Shown: positions 1 to 9,338, numbered from the stretch's first letter. The stretch: DNA of 64,000 nucleotides from Flavobacterium sp. LMO8 (GCF_009495755.1 NZ_WIBJ01000028.1:83588-147587); one strand, 5' to 3'. Notes: generated by a model from the letters alone, not told the origin. Numbers and translations are program-made.

Positions 1-303
1 GGTATATAAAATAACTCGTGAACTTTTGTTCAATTCTTTCCAATTGTGGATTAAAAAAATCTTGTCCGATTCAATATTCAATTCTATTGTATCGTTTTTC
101 TCTTTATTATTTGGCGATAGGTAAGTTTCCTTGTAAGAATTAAATTCAGAATAATTAATTAACGAATTCATTCTTTTAAATCCGGATGTTTCTTCAAAAT
201 GATAATTACTTTTTTTAAAAATTAGCGTAATTTTTTTAGTCACATTTTGTGCTGAAAAAAGTTGGGTAACAAACAATGTTGTTAAAAGTAAATAAATTCT
301 CAT
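1..303 (-). CDS. Secreted hypothetical protein, 5' part only (runs off the left edge)
   Basis: Reading leftwards from an ATG at 303-301, the frame stays open for 101 codons to the window edge. The N-terminus (MRIYLLLTTLFVTQLFSAQN) is a typical signal peptide with a cleavage site after FSA, so the product is exported to the periplasm or beyond. The mature part is polar, with a lysine/asparagine-rich stretch and no motif I recognise. It is divergent from the FAD oxidoreductase starting at 395. The C-terminus lies outside the window, so no function can be assigned. The clean signal peptide plus the uninterrupted frame make it a real gene. Confidence 0.75.
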   Translation of the reverse strand, partial: MRIYLLLTTLFVTQLFSAQNVTKKITLIFKKSNYHFEETSGFKRMNSLINYSEFNSYKETYLSPNNKEKNDTIELNIESDKIFLIHNWKELNKSSRVILYT

Positions 304-394
304 TTTTCGATTTTAAATATCATAACGCAAATAACGAGATTTAATGTATAACTAAAAACAAATTACTACATTTACTTTTTGAAATTCTAGCAAT

Positions 395-1507
395 ATGCAA
401 CTCAGTTATTGGGAAATAAAAAATTGGTTTTCAAACGTAGATTTTACTATCGTAGGTAGTGGAATTGTAGGTTTGCATACAGCATTAGCTTTGCGTGAAC
501 GATTTCCAACGGCTAAAATTTTAGTTCTCGAAAAAGGCATTTTGCCACAAGGAGCGAGTACAAAAAATGCAGGTTTTGCTTGTTTTGGAAGTATTTCCGA
601 AATTATCGATGATTTAAAAACCCATACCGAAGAAGAAGTTATTCAACTGATTCAAAAACGATATGCGGGTTTACAATTGCTTCGAAAAAACCTCGGAGAT
701 GCTGTAATTGATTTGAAACCTTATGGTGGTTATGAATTATTTTTGAAAGAAGACGAATCGTTTTATAATGAGTGCATTCAAAAAATTCCATTCATCAACG
801 ATATCATTAAACCACTTTTTAAAACCGATGTCTTTTCGAAAGAAGTAGATCGTTTTAATTTTGGTGGCATATTTGAAAATTTGATTTTCAATCCTTTTGA
901 AGCACAAATCGATACCGGAAATATGATGCAAGCTTTGTTGAAAAAAGCACATCAAAACGACATCCTGATTTTAAACAGTCAAATCGTAACTAGTTTTCAA
1001 GAAGTAAACGATGGTGTTGAGGTTGAAACCAACGGAATTACATTCAAAACCAATAAATTATTATTCACTACAAATGGTTTTGCATCACAACTCACAAATA
1101 ATCAAGTAAAACCTGCAAGAGCGCAAGTTTTGATTACAAAACCAATTCCGAATTTAGATATTAAAGGCACTTTTCATTTAGACAAAGGCTATTTTTATTT
1201 TAGAAATATAAACGATAGAATTCTCTTTGGTGGCGGAAGAAATTTAGATTTCGAAGGGGAAACAACCACTTCTCACGACACCACAGAATTGATTCAAAAT
1301 CGTTTGGAAGAGTTGTTAAAAACAGTAATTTTGCCACATCAAACGTTCGAAATTGAGCACAGATGGAGCGGTACTATGGGCGTGGGAACACATAAAAAAC
1401 CTATTGTAGAACAACTTTCAAATAATGTTTATTGCGGTGTGAGAATGGGCGGAATGGGCGTTGCCATAGGCAGTTTAGTTGGACAAGAATTAGCAGATTT
1501 GATATAA
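395..1507 (+). CDS. FAD-dependent oxidoreductase, DAO family
   Basis: This 370-residue protein has an N-terminal Rossmann FAD-binding fold. The dinucleotide motif GSGIVG is at residues 21-26 and the ribose-binding acidic residue E46 follows in VLEKG. A second conserved segment, GASTKNAGFACFG, matches the flavin-contacting region of D-amino-acid/glycine oxidase (DAO) proteins. The C-terminus has the usual GVRMGGMGVAIGS segment that closes over the flavin. These enzymes oxidise amines or amino acids and the substrate here cannot be read from sequence. It is cytoplasmic, with no signal peptide. It lies 61 bp upstream of mtgA on the same strand and may be co-transcribed, without an obvious functional link. 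Confidence 0.85.
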   Translation: MQLSYWEIKNWFSNVDFTIVGSGIVGLHTALALRERFPTAKILVLEKGILPQGASTKNAGFACFGSISEIIDDLKTHTEEEVIQLIQKRYAGLQLLRKNLGDAVIDLKPYGGYELFLKEDESFYNECIQKIPFINDIIKPLFKTDVFSKEVDRFNFGGIFENLIFNPFEAQIDTGNMMQALLKKAHQNDILILNSQIVTSFQEVNDGVEVETNGITFKTNKLLFTTNGFASQLTNNQVKPARAQVLITKPIPNLDIKGTFHLDKGYFYFRNINDRILFGGGRNLDFEGETTTSHDTTELIQNRLEELLKTVILPHQTFEIEHRWSGTMGVGTHKKPIVEQLSNNVYCGVRMGGMGVAIGSLVGQELADLI

Positions 1508-1568
1508 ATTGTTTCAGATTTTAACTTGAAACTTTAAACCTGAAACTAAAAAAGCAAAGCTTTTATAT

Positions 1569-2309
1569 ATGGCAAAAAAAACTACTCCAAGTAAAAAGAC
1601 TTCAGCAAAAAAACCTGCAAAAAAAAGAACCACAGGTCAAAAGATATTTCGTTTCTTTTGGTTACTTTTTTTATGGTTTAATATTATCAGTTTTTCGGTT
1701 GTTTTGTTATTCAAGTTTGTTCCAGTTCCGTTTACACCATTAATGGGAATTCGTGCTATGGAACATAAAAAAGAGAATAGGGAAATGACTTGTAGCCACG
1801 AATGGGTGCCAATAGAAGAAATTTCATTAAATCTTCAAAAAGCTGTAATTGCTAGTGAAGACGGACGTTTTTTAGAACATTGGGGTTTTGATTTTGAAGC
1901 TATGCAAAAAGCATACAAAAATAATTCTAAAGGAAAAAGACTCAAAGGCGGAAGCACCATTTCGCAGCAAACAGCAAAAAATGTTTTCTTGTGGCAAGGT
2001 AGAAGTTATCTTCGAAAAGGTTTAGAAGCGTATTATACCGTTTTAATTGAACTAATTTGGGGTAAAAAACGTATCATGGAAGTCTATTTGAATAGTATTG
2101 AAATGGGTGATGGCGTATACGGAGCAGAAGCCGCAGCCAAACATTGGTATCGAAAAGATGCTTCTAGTTTAACGCGTTATGAAGCTGCGGGAATTGCGGC
2201 AATATTACCTAATCCAAGAAAATATAAAGCCTCGAATTCTTCTTCCTACATCAATCGTAGAAAGGGAAGAATTAGTAAAGAAATTGGTTTTGTAAAATTA
2301 GATTATTAA
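1569..2309 (+). CDS. mtgA: Monofunctional peptidoglycan glycosyltransferase MtgA
   Basis: The protein polymerises lipid II into glycan strands at the periplasmic face of the inner membrane. A lysine-rich cytoplasmic tail (1-25) precedes one membrane helix (about 26-50). The GT51 domain follows, with the catalytic motif SEDGRFLEH (E97) and the second signature KGGSTISQQTAKN (126-138). The region RYEAAGIAAILPNPRKY ends the domain. No transpeptidase domain follows, and 246 residues fits monofunctional MtgA, so cross-linking must come from other penicillin-binding proteins such as PbpC at 41-43 kb. The downstream dehydrogenase starts 11 bp after the stop, suggesting an operon. Confidence 0.93.
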   Translation: MAKKTTPSKKTSAKKPAKKRTTGQKIFRFFWLLFLWFNIISFSVVLLFKFVPVPFTPLMGIRAMEHKKENREMTCSHEWVPIEEISLNLQKAVIASEDGRFLEHWGFDFEAMQKAYKNNSKGKRLKGGSTISQQTAKNVFLWQGRSYLRKGLEAYYTVLIELIWGKKRIMEVYLNSIEMGDGVYGAEAAAKHWYRKDASSLTRYEAAGIAAILPNPRKYKASNSSSYINRRKGRISKEIGFVKLDY

Positions 2310-2320
2310 AAATAAATATC

Positions 2321-3145
2321 TTGAAAAAAACACTAGTAATCACAGGCGCTTCAAGCGGAATTGGTAAAGAAACAACGTTATATTTTGCAAAAAATAATTG
2401 GATAGTTATTGCTACGATGATTTCTATTGATTTGGCCGAAGATTTAGCAACAACTCCAAATGTGTTTTGCTATGAGCTCGATGTGACTTCTTCTGAGAGT
2501 ATTACAAAAGCAAAAAGTGAAATTTTAAACGAACACAAAACCATTGATGTTGTTTTAAATAATGCAGGCTTAGGCTATAGAAGTTTTGTAGAATTGTCTG
2601 AAGATAGCAAAATAGACAACATCGTTAATGTTAATTGGTTGGGAGCTGTTAAAGTTTGTAGAGCTTTTATACCCGTTTTTAGAGAACAGAATTTTGGTCA
2701 GTTTATCACTATTTCTTCGATTGCGGGTTTGGTTAACTTGCCATTGGGTAGTTTTTATCATTCCACAAAGCAAGCGGTTGAAAGTTTTTCGGAATGTATG
2801 GCGTATGAGCTTTTAGATTTTAATATTAGTGTTAGTACGGTTCAATTTGGAAATGCACCTACTTCTTTTCAATCAAATGTTACTAAATGTAACGCTACTG
2901 AAATTGATTCCTACAATAAATTAATGGATAAAGTTACTGCGATTTTACACAAAAAAACAAAGAAAAACACCAATCTAACTCCAATAATTACTAAAACTTT
3001 ATTCAATATTGCTGAAAATCCAAAGAAAAATTTCAAGCGATATACCATTGGGTTTGATGCTAATTTTATGAGTTTTATTAGACGTTTATTAGGATATAAA
3101 TTATTTAATTCGTTAATTCGGAAATCGGTTTTAGGACATTTTTAA
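2321..3145 (+). CDS. Short-chain dehydrogenase/reductase with TTG start
   Basis: A classical SDR of 274 residues. The cofactor motif TGASSGIG spans residues 8-15, NNAG is at 80-83, the catalytic Ser lies in ISSIAG (131-136), and the YxxxK pair is Y146/K150. These enzymes reduce or oxidise carbonyl/hydroxyl groups with NAD(P)(H), and the substrate is not predictable. The only sensible start is TTG at 2321: the next in-frame Met lies inside the domain, after the nucleotide motif. It sits 11 bp after mtgA. The C-terminal 60 residues (NFMSFIRRLLGYKLFNSLIRKS) are basic and amphipathic, as in membrane-associated SDRs. Confidence 0.85.
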   Translation: MKKTLVITGASSGIGKETTLYFAKNNWIVIATMISIDLAEDLATTPNVFCYELDVTSSESITKAKSEILNEHKTIDVVLNNAGLGYRSFVELSEDSKIDNIVNVNWLGAVKVCRAFIPVFREQNFGQFITISSIAGLVNLPLGSFYHSTKQAVESFSECMAYELLDFNISVSTVQFGNAPTSFQSNVTKCNATEIDSYNKLMDKVTAILHKKTKKNTNLTPIITKTLFNIAENPKKNFKRYTIGFDANFMSFIRRLLGYKLFNSLIRKSVLGHF

Positions 3146-3187
3146 TTTTTAAATCAACAAGTAATTAATAATTTAAAACGTAATACT

Positions 3188-3508
3188 ATGAAATTAGCTA
3201 TTTTAGCTTTAAGCTTTGTAATGTTAACCTCTTTTGGAACAAGTGAAAAAATTAGTTCAAATAAAAGGTCAAATACTGAAGTAGTTTTTGGCGAAAGTTT
3301 CTCACTTATTAACGACTCTAAAGAGAAAATTTCAATTCATACCGGAACAGGGTTTGTTTCTTTAAATAAAGGTTCGAAAACAAGTATTGGTTGTAATGTG
3401 GGTAAAGAAGTTCGTTGGGCAAACGAAGGAAAAAAAGGAGATGTAATCTTTAAAATTACAGCCGATATGTGTGGAAAAACCTTAAAATTATCCGAGTTGA
3501 TGAAATAA
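3188..3508 (+). CDS. Small secreted hypothetical protein
   Basis: A 106-residue protein with a hydrophobic N-terminal segment (KLAILALSFVMLTSFG, 2-17) that looks like a signal peptide. The remaining 85 residues are rich in beta-forming and charged residues. They contain two cysteines (in SIGCNVG and ADMCGK) that could form a disulfide in the periplasm. I do not recognise a family. It lies 42 bp after the dehydrogenase and is followed by an intrinsic terminator at 3529-3560, so it probably ends the transcription unit starting at the FAD oxidoreductase or mtgA. Confidence 0.7.
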   Translation: MKLAILALSFVMLTSFGTSEKISSNKRSNTEVVFGESFSLINDSKEKISIHTGTGFVSLNKGSKTSIGCNVGKEVRWANEGKKGDVIFKITADMCGKTLKLSELMK

Positions 3509-3528
3509 GACATTTCTGATTATAAGTT

Positions 3529-3560
3529 AAAACCGAAAGCATACTTGTTTTCGGTTTTTT
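3529..3560 (+). terminator. Intrinsic terminator
   Basis: A 10-bp inverted repeat (AAAACCGAAA at 3529-3538 and TTTCGGTTTT at 3549-3558) encloses a 10-base loop and runs into a T tract. It follows the stop of the small secreted protein by 20 bp. Confidence 0.8.
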
Positions 3561-3615
3561 ATTTTTACAGTAACATTTTAAATGTGATGTCGACTAATTA
3601 ATAAAACTAAAAATT

Positions 3616-4416
3616 ATGAGAGCACACGAAATTGATTACCATATTTATGGTGAAGAAATGCAATATGTTGAAATCGAATTAGATCCGCAAGAAGTAGTGG
3701 TCGCCGAAGCCGGAAGTTTTATGATGATGGAAAACGGCATCAAAATGGAAACTATTTTTGGCGATGGTAGTCAAGATCAACAACAAGGAATTTTTGGAAA
3801 GTTGTTATCGGCGGGTAAGCGCGTTTTAACTGGTGAGAGTTTATTTATGACAGCTTATCAAAACCAAGATTTTGGAAAACGAAAAGTATCGTTTGCATCA
3901 CCTTATCCTGGTAAAATTGTTCCAATAGATTTACAACAATTAGGAGGAAAATTTATTTGTCAAAAAGATTCATTTTTATGCGCAGCAAAAGGCGTTTCGG
4001 TTGGAATTGAATTTACCAAAAAAATCGGAACGGGTTTATTTGGTGGAGAAGGTTTTATTATGCAAAAAGTAGAAGGTGACGGAATGGCATTTGTGCATTC
4101 AGGCGGAACTTTGGCAAAAAAAGAATTACAATTAGGAGAATTACTTCGAGTAGATACAGGGTGTTTAGTAGGGTTTACCAAAGATGTAGATTACGATATT
4201 GAATTTGTAGGCGGAATTAAAAATACCATTTTTGGAGGAGAAGGTGTGTTCTTTGCAACACTTCGTGGTCCTGGAACAGTATATGTTCAATCATTACCAT
4301 TCAGTAGATTAGCGGGTAGAATTTACGCAAGCGCACCACAAAATGGAGGAAGTAGAGAAGAAGGAAGTTTATTAGGTGGCTTAGGAAGAATACTAGATGG
4401 TGATAATCGTTTTTAA
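3616..4416 (+). CDS. TIGR00266/AIM24 family protein
   Basis: A 266-residue protein made almost entirely of glycine-rich beta segments. It contains repeated Phe-Gly-Gly-Glu-Gly patterns ([14 protein letters not shown] near 136, [13 protein letters not shown] near 204) that are hallmarks of the AIM24/TIGR00266 family, which folds as a tryptophan-RNA-binding-attenuator-like beta barrel. The bacterial role is unknown; the yeast homologue is mitochondrial. There is no signal peptide, so it is cytoplasmic. It is a single-gene unit, flanked by terminators at 3529 and 4418. Confidence 0.88.
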   Translation: MRAHEIDYHIYGEEMQYVEIELDPQEVVVAEAGSFMMMENGIKMETIFGDGSQDQQQGIFGKLLSAGKRVLTGESLFMTAYQNQDFGKRKVSFASPYPGKIVPIDLQQLGGKFICQKDSFLCAAKGVSVGIEFTKKIGTGLFGGEGFIMQKVEGDGMAFVHSGGTLAKKELQLGELLRVDTGCLVGFTKDVDYDIEFVGGIKNTIFGGEGVFFATLRGPGTVYVQSLPFSRLAGRIYASAPQNGGSREEGSLLGGLGRILDGDNRF

Positions 4417-4417
4417 T

Positions 4418-4447
4418 AAAAAAAGAACTCACTCGAGTTCTTTTTTT
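4418..4447. terminator. Bidirectional intrinsic terminator
   Basis: A perfect 13-bp stem (A-run plus GAACTC at 4418-4430, pairing with GAGTTC plus T-run at 4435-4447) has a 4-base loop. A and T tracts flank it, so it can work for the AIM24 gene on plus and for queD arriving on minus. Its T-run overlaps the queD stop codon. Confidence 0.85.
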
Positions 4448-4898
4448 ATTCATTATCAATAGCAAACCATTCTGCAAAAGATGTTTCGGTTTCTTGTAAA
4501 CGTAGCGAGTGTAATTTTATGTTTTCTGGTAAAAGATTCTTTATTTTATTTGAAAAATCAATAACCATATTTTCGCTAGTAGGTTGATAATCTACTAAAA
4601 TAACATCGTGTCCTCTCGATTTAAGTTCATGAGCTAATTCAATGTGAGGTGTATTTTTGTTAAAAACGGTAGCATGATCAAAAACATCTACAATTTGTTC
4701 TTTTACAATTTTTTTCAAATCACCAAAGTCAATCACCATTCCATATTTTACATTGGAATTATCTTTTATTGGTTTACCAATCACGGTTACAGATAATTTA
4801 TAGCTATGTCCGTGCACATTTTTACACTTTCCATCATAACCATACAAAGCATGACCAGTTTCAAAGTTAAATTGTTTCGTAATTCTTATGTTTGACAT
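4446..4898 (-). CDS. queD: 6-carboxytetrahydropterin synthase QueD
   Basis: QueD converts 7,8-dihydroneopterin triphosphate to 6-carboxytetrahydropterin, the first committed step towards preQ0 and queuosine. The zinc ligands H16, H29 and H31 are present (GHALYG, and VHGHS), with the catalytic cysteine C25 in the usual C-x3-HxH arrangement. At the C-terminus, ETSFAEW supplies the pterin-binding Glu. I place the start at the ATG at 4898 (MSNIRITKQF, 150 residues), not at an earlier in-frame codon, because homologues begin there and the preceding 19 codons overlap the small upstream gene. It starts 10 bp after that gene and ends at a terminator. Confidence 0.92.
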   Translation of the reverse strand: MSNIRITKQFNFETGHALYGYDGKCKNVHGHSYKLSVTVIGKPIKDNSNVKYGMVIDFGDLKKIVKEQIVDVFDHATVFNKNTPHIELAHELKSRGHDVILVDYQPTSENMVIDFSNKIKNLLPENIKLHSLRLQETETSFAEWFAIDNE

Positions 4899-4908
4899 GG
4901 TTTTTAAT

Positions 4909-5082
4909 TTATTTAATTTCTTTCTTTTTAGCTCTATAATATAGGAGATATGCAATTCCAGCTAATATAATGAATGGTACAAATGACCCTATTAATACAC
5001 CAATTTGATATTGACTATCTGGAGCCTCTTTTAATTTTTGTTCAACGTTAACTTGTTGAAGGAAAATGATTAAACTTCTCAT
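4909..5082 (-). CDS. Small single-span membrane protein (57 aa)
   Basis: ATG at 5082-5080 opens a 57-codon frame ending in TAA at 4909. It has a short amphipathic N-terminus (MRSLIIFLQQVNVEQK), an acidic linker, a strong membrane helix (about 27-49, IGVLIGSFVPFIILAGIAYL) and a basic tail (YYRAKKKEIK). The positive C-terminal side suggests N-out/C-in topology. Its start codon overlaps the stop of the crotonase gene as ATGA, which implies translational coupling, and queD starts 10 bp downstream. I do not recognise a family; such small proteins often stabilise membrane complexes, but that is inference. Confidence 0.72.
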   Translation of the reverse strand: MRSLIIFLQQVNVEQKLKEAPDSQYQIGVLIGSFVPFIILAGIAYLLYYRAKKKEIK

Positions 5083-5834
5083 TTTTTAAATTTTTCTAAT
5101 GCATTTTTTGTAAAATCAGATAATACTAATTTGCCAGAAATAGCCGCTCTTTCGTAAAGTAAACTGTCCCAATGATCTGTGCCTTCCCAAAGCACTTTTT
5201 TCATGTCTGCTAATGCTTCTTTGTTGTATTGAGATAATTCTGTGGTGTAACTTTCTAATCGTAGATCTAAGTCTTCTACTGAGTCAAAAACTTCTGTGAA
5301 TAGTCCTTTTTCTTTTGCCCAATTTGCCGATTTCCACAATGTTGGAGTTAATGTCATTTCGGCTAATGCTGTTTTTCCTATTTTTCTACTTACGGCTGGT
5401 TCTATAACGAAAGGACCAATTCCAATTGCAATTTCAGATAATTTGATATCGCTTTTTTGGGTTGCAAAAGTATAATCACAGGCAGAAGCTAATCCAACGC
5501 CACCACCCACGGCCTTTCCATGAATTCTTCCGATGATTAATTTAGAGCATTTTCGCATTGCATTAATCACATTGGCAAACCCAGAAAAGAATTTACTTCC
5601 TTCTTTGTAATTTGAGATAGCTACTAATTCATCAAAAGATGCACCAGCACAAAAAGCTCCAGTTCCTTCACTTTGAAGTACAACAATGGTTACGTTTTCA
5701 TTTTTACTTAACGCTTCTAATTCATCAGTTAATTTTTGTAGTAATGAACTTGGGAATGAGTTGCTAGCTGGATGAGAAAAAGTTACTTTGGCAATTTTAT
5801 TTACTATTTCTGTTTTAATTGAACCTAATTCCAT
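5079..5834 (-). CDS. Enoyl-CoA hydratase/isomerase family protein
   Basis: A 251-residue crotonase-fold protein acting on acyl-CoA thioesters. The oxyanion-hole segments GAFCAGAS (59-66) and HGKAVGGGVGLA (105-116) are present. One catalytic glutamate, E134 in LSEIAIG, is conserved. The position of the first hydratase glutamate (GGGxELA in classical enzymes) is Gly114, so this may be an isomerase or a different crotonase rather than a standard 2-enoyl-CoA hydratase. It starts 2 bp after the stop of the large type B protein and its stop overlaps the next start, so it is in the middle of a tightly packed minus-strand unit. Confidence 0.85.
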   Translation of the reverse strand: MELGSIKTEIVNKIAKVTFSHPASNSFPSSLLQKLTDELEALSKNENVTIVVLQSEGTGAFCAGASFDELVAISNYKEGSKFFSGFANVINAMRKCSKLIIGRIHGKAVGGGVGLASACDYTFATQKSDIKLSEIAIGIGPFVIEPAVSRKIGKTALAEMTLTPTLWKSANWAKEKGLFTEVFDSVEDLDLRLESYTTELSQYNKEALADMKKVLWEGTDHWDSLLYERAAISGKLVLSDFTKNALEKFKK

Positions 5835-5836
5835 TT

Positions 5837-8800
5837 TTATCTTTTTAAACTGAAATGTGATTTAAATTCTTTCTTTTGGTTGTTTTCCAAGTATTCTACT
5901 TTAAACCAATAATCGGTTGATGGTAATGGGTTTCCATTATAAGTTCCATCCCAGCCTTCGCTATAAGGGCTTATCTGTTTTAGTAATTTACCATATCTAT
6001 CGTAAATATTAATTACACCTTCATAAGTTGCAGGTAAGTAAATATTCCAAGTATCATTATAACCATCTTGATTTGGAGTAAAATAATTGTTGTATGTTAT
6101 CGTTTGGATAATTTCAGTTATTTTCATTCCGCATCCTTGAATATCTCTCACAAAAATTGAATAATTTCCGTTTGGTAAATCTGTAAAAATAGGACTTGAT
6201 TGCCAGTCAATAGCATCTAAACTATATTCATAAACACCAAAACCTCCTACAACCGTAACTTCAATTGTAGCTAAACCAATAGAGAATGCTGGTGTAATTA
6301 ATGTTGCAAACGCATCTTCAGGCTCAGATGAAAAAGTAGCAGTTATACTATCAGTTTCTGTACAACCCGTAATGTTATTTGTAACAACTACACTGTAGGT
6401 TCCAGCACCAGTTATATCAAATAAAGGCGAGTTACCATTAGGATTTGCTGGTGTCCATGAGTAGGAATAATTTCCGGGCACAGTTGGTGTAGCATCAACA
6501 ATTTGCGAACCTATTCCTGTAATTGGATCTAAGCATAACGTAAAATTAACACCTAAATCTATTATAGGTAAAGGGTTTACAGTTAATTGTAAAAACGGGC
6601 CAAGACCTACACAATCGTTATTTAAATTACTGTCAATTCTTACCCAAACGATTTGATCAAATGCAGTGATGTTTCTATAATTTGTAATGTTTGGAATTGC
6701 ATTTATTTCTTGTAAGGCATCGCTTTCTGTTTCGTAATATGTAACAGTATAAGATTGACCTGCTGGGAAAGGAGATGTAATAACGGAATCAATTGAACTT
6801 AAATTGAAATAATCAAAACCATCAGCATTTGGATCTGAAGCATCAATATAATCATCACATGCTGGCAAAACATAAGGATTAGGAAGATTAATTACGGTTG
6901 TAGATACAACTAAATTAACCTCACTTGTTCTAGCACAGCCATTTTCATTAACTATTCGAGCCCAAACTCTTCCATTATTTGCTGAAATGTATTCAGTTGG
7001 GTTAGTTATTGGAGCTGTTCCGCTAATTGCATTTGGTAAACTCGTGTGGTATGTAAATACTAAATTTGGTTGTGAAGAAATTCTACCATTCGCTTCAGTT
7101 AAATTAAAAGATGTAATGGCATCTGTATCTGTGTCGCATTGTTTTAAAATAATGGGAGAAGCAATAACTGGCAAAGGATTTACAACTAAGTTAAAAGAGG
7201 TAGTATTATAACAATTTGTTGTAGTATTTCTTAATCTTACATAAATAGTTCTGCTAGCTGTGTAAATTGATGTGATTGAGTTTGTGCCTGCTATAGCTTC
7301 GCTCTCCAAATCATGATAAGTTACTACAACACCTGTTTGACCATTTAAAATATCATTTGTTTTAGAAGTAAGGTTAAAAGTAACAATTCCATTTGTATCG
7401 CTTCCATCTGCATCATTATCACAAAGAGGAAAATCGGTTATAGGAATTATTGTTGGGGTTATGTTATTCGTTACAACTATACTTGCAGAAATTTCTGCGC
7501 ATGCATCTTCCGCATGTATTGTGTAAGTATAGGTTCCGCTATTGTCTACAGCAGGATTAAAAATTCCTGTTCCAGAAGTTAAAGCTGGTGACCATGTTCC
7601 GTTTAGTGTTACACCAGTTCCTAACAAATTAAATAGATCAAAACTTGGAGCATCGTTACAAATGGTAATTGTATTGTTGTTTCCAGCAAAATTTGCTTGT
7701 TGTATAGTTACGTCGATGTCTACATCTACTAATTCGCAATCACCCGTATATTTGTAATTATAAATTCCTGCCGTATCAATATTTGGGTCAAAGATATCTG
7801 TGCCACTTGCTAAAGCAGGTAACCAAGTTCCACCAGGTTCTGGATTTCCGTCAATTAAATCAAGTAAACTGATAGGTCCGCTATTTGAGCATATTGTTGT
7901 TTCTGTATCTCTTGGCTCACTTCCAAATCCTGAATAATATCCGCTAAATCCTGCATTAAAATTAAAACCAAAAACACCTACAGCTAATGGCCCTGTTGAT
8001 TGAATTACAGCATTACCAACAACTCCTCGTATAGTATATGTTACCCATTGTGGGTTTCCTATTACAGGTTCTGCCATTTCTGTTGTTGGTATCCCATTTA
8101 TTGTTAACGTTGCAGAAGCATACGTTAATGCAATTATTTCACTAGAAAACGGATAGTTTCCTATTGAATCAACATCAGGAATTAAATCAACTGTTTTTTG
8201 AAAAAAACAACTTAAAGGAGGAATGAAATTTAAACCAGAAGTTGCATCACTAATATCACCTGCTAATATTTGATATAAATATATAGGTTTGTTACTAGTA
8301 ATATACATGTTTTGGTTTGCGATACCTTGATAAAATGAAGTAGGTACTAGATGATATTCTCCTTCATTTAAAGTTACAAGTGGTGTTGCACTTCCATTAA
8401 TGAATATTTGTGTATTATTCTCTGTTGCAATAACTAATGGTTTTTCTGTTAAATCACTTCCGTTTCCTTTAACTACAATATATTCTGTTCCAACTTGCTC
8501 AATCGGAACTATTTGGTCTAAATTAAAATCTTGACCCTGGTTTTGATCACCCATTCCAGCTAAAGCATTTCCAGTGCTAACAGCTATTGGCTTGTCAGAT
8601 GTAATTAGCGCGCCTACAAATCCATTTAGATTGGCATTGACATCAGTATAACCAGATAATATTACAGATTCTCCAGCATTTAAATTGTAGGATAAGTTGT
8701 CTAAAGTTATATTTCCAGTTCCTGATACGAACTCTACATTTGTATTGTAGTCAGAAATATTTACAATTGTATTGTCTTCAGTAGCCATAAAACTAGTTAC

Positions 8801-9271
8801 AAAATTTCTGGTACTTCCTATAAAATCTTGTGGCAGACTACCAGCTCTAAAACTGTTTCCTATACCAGCTCTACCTTTAGAAACCAATGTTTCGGCATGG
8901 TTTTCTGATCTAACTCTAAAACTTACATAAAAATCACCTGTTCCTTCTAAAATCAAACCTTTACGTGATCTAACATTGCCAACATCAGCTAACGAGGAAA
9001 ACATAGTTGTTCCTTGGCCATTACCAATCAAAATACGAACTGGATTTCCTTGAGAAATTGTAAATGGAGATCCAGTTATAGGAGTACCTTCACCATTTGT
9101 AATATTTACTTGAAATGGAGTTGCTTCTGGGGTTGAAAGATAAATATAATGCTCAGCTACTACACCGCCATCTCTAGCATGTAATGGTGGTAACCAATGT
9201 TTATTACTGAGTTGCGAGAAACTTATATTTGAAATGATTATAAAAAGTAAAACTGAAATTTTTTCTAACAT
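5837..9271 (-). CDS. Large secreted protein with T9SS type B (gliding motility-associated) C-terminal domain
   Basis: This 1144-residue protein begins with a signal peptide (cleavage near NISFSQ). Residues about 40-450 resemble the IgGFc-binding-like N-terminal domain found in many Bacteroidota surface proteins. Then come several beta-rich modules of about 80-90 residues with paired Cys (for example SFNLVVNPLPVI and LTVNPLPIIDLG recur, and PxCDxDAD-like segments). The last 85 residues (YFTPNQDGYNDTW ... IYDRYGKLL ... GWDGTYNG ... LPSTDYWF) form the CHU_C/type B sorting domain, so the protein is exported by T9SS and is probably surface-attached or adhesive. It lies 67 bp downstream of the SprA-like barrel and 2 bp upstream of the crotonase. 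Confidence 0.9.
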   Translation of the reverse strand: MLEKISVLLFIIISNISFSQLSNKHWLPPLHARDGGVVAEHYIYLSTPEATPFQVNITNGEGTPITGSPFTISQGNPVRILIGNGQGTTMFSSLADVGNVRSRKGLILEGTGDFYVSFRVRSENHAETLVSKGRAGIGNSFRAGSLPQDFIGSTRNFVTSFMATEDNTIVNISDYNTNVEFVSGTGNITLDNLSYNLNAGESVILSGYTDVNANLNGFVGALITSDKPIAVSTGNALAGMGDQNQGQDFNLDQIVPIEQVGTEYIVVKGNGSDLTEKPLVIATENNTQIFINGSATPLVTLNEGEYHLVPTSFYQGIANQNMYITSNKPIYLYQILAGDISDATSGLNFIPPLSCFFQKTVDLIPDVDSIGNYPFSSEIIALTYASATLTINGIPTTEMAEPVIGNPQWVTYTIRGVVGNAVIQSTGPLAVGVFGFNFNAGFSGYYSGFGSEPRDTETTICSNSGPISLLDLIDGNPEPGGTWLPALASGTDIFDPNIDTAGIYNYKYTGDCELVDVDIDVTIQQANFAGNNNTITICNDAPSFDLFNLLGTGVTLNGTWSPALTSGTGIFNPAVDNSGTYTYTIHAEDACAEISASIVVTNNITPTIIPITDFPLCDNDADGSDTNGIVTFNLTSKTNDILNGQTGVVVTYHDLESEAIAGTNSITSIYTASRTIYVRLRNTTTNCYNTTSFNLVVNPLPVIASPIILKQCDTDTDAITSFNLTEANGRISSQPNLVFTYHTSLPNAISGTAPITNPTEYISANNGRVWARIVNENGCARTSEVNLVVSTTVINLPNPYVLPACDDYIDASDPNADGFDYFNLSSIDSVITSPFPAGQSYTVTYYETESDALQEINAIPNITNYRNITAFDQIVWVRIDSNLNNDCVGLGPFLQLTVNPLPIIDLGVNFTLCLDPITGIGSQIVDATPTVPGNYSYSWTPANPNGNSPLFDITGAGTYSVVVTNNITGCTETDSITATFSSEPEDAFATLITPAFSIGLATIEVTVVGGFGVYEYSLDAIDWQSSPIFTDLPNGNYSIFVRDIQGCGMKITEIIQTITYNNYFTPNQDGYNDTWNIYLPATYEGVINIYDRYGKLLKQISPYSEGWDGTYNGNPLPSTDYWFKVEYLENNQKKEFKSHFSLKR

Positions 9272-9338
9272 ATAGCAATAATGATGACAAATTAGCTCGT
9301 AAAATTAAGCAGAAATGTAGAATTAATCTAAATATTAA

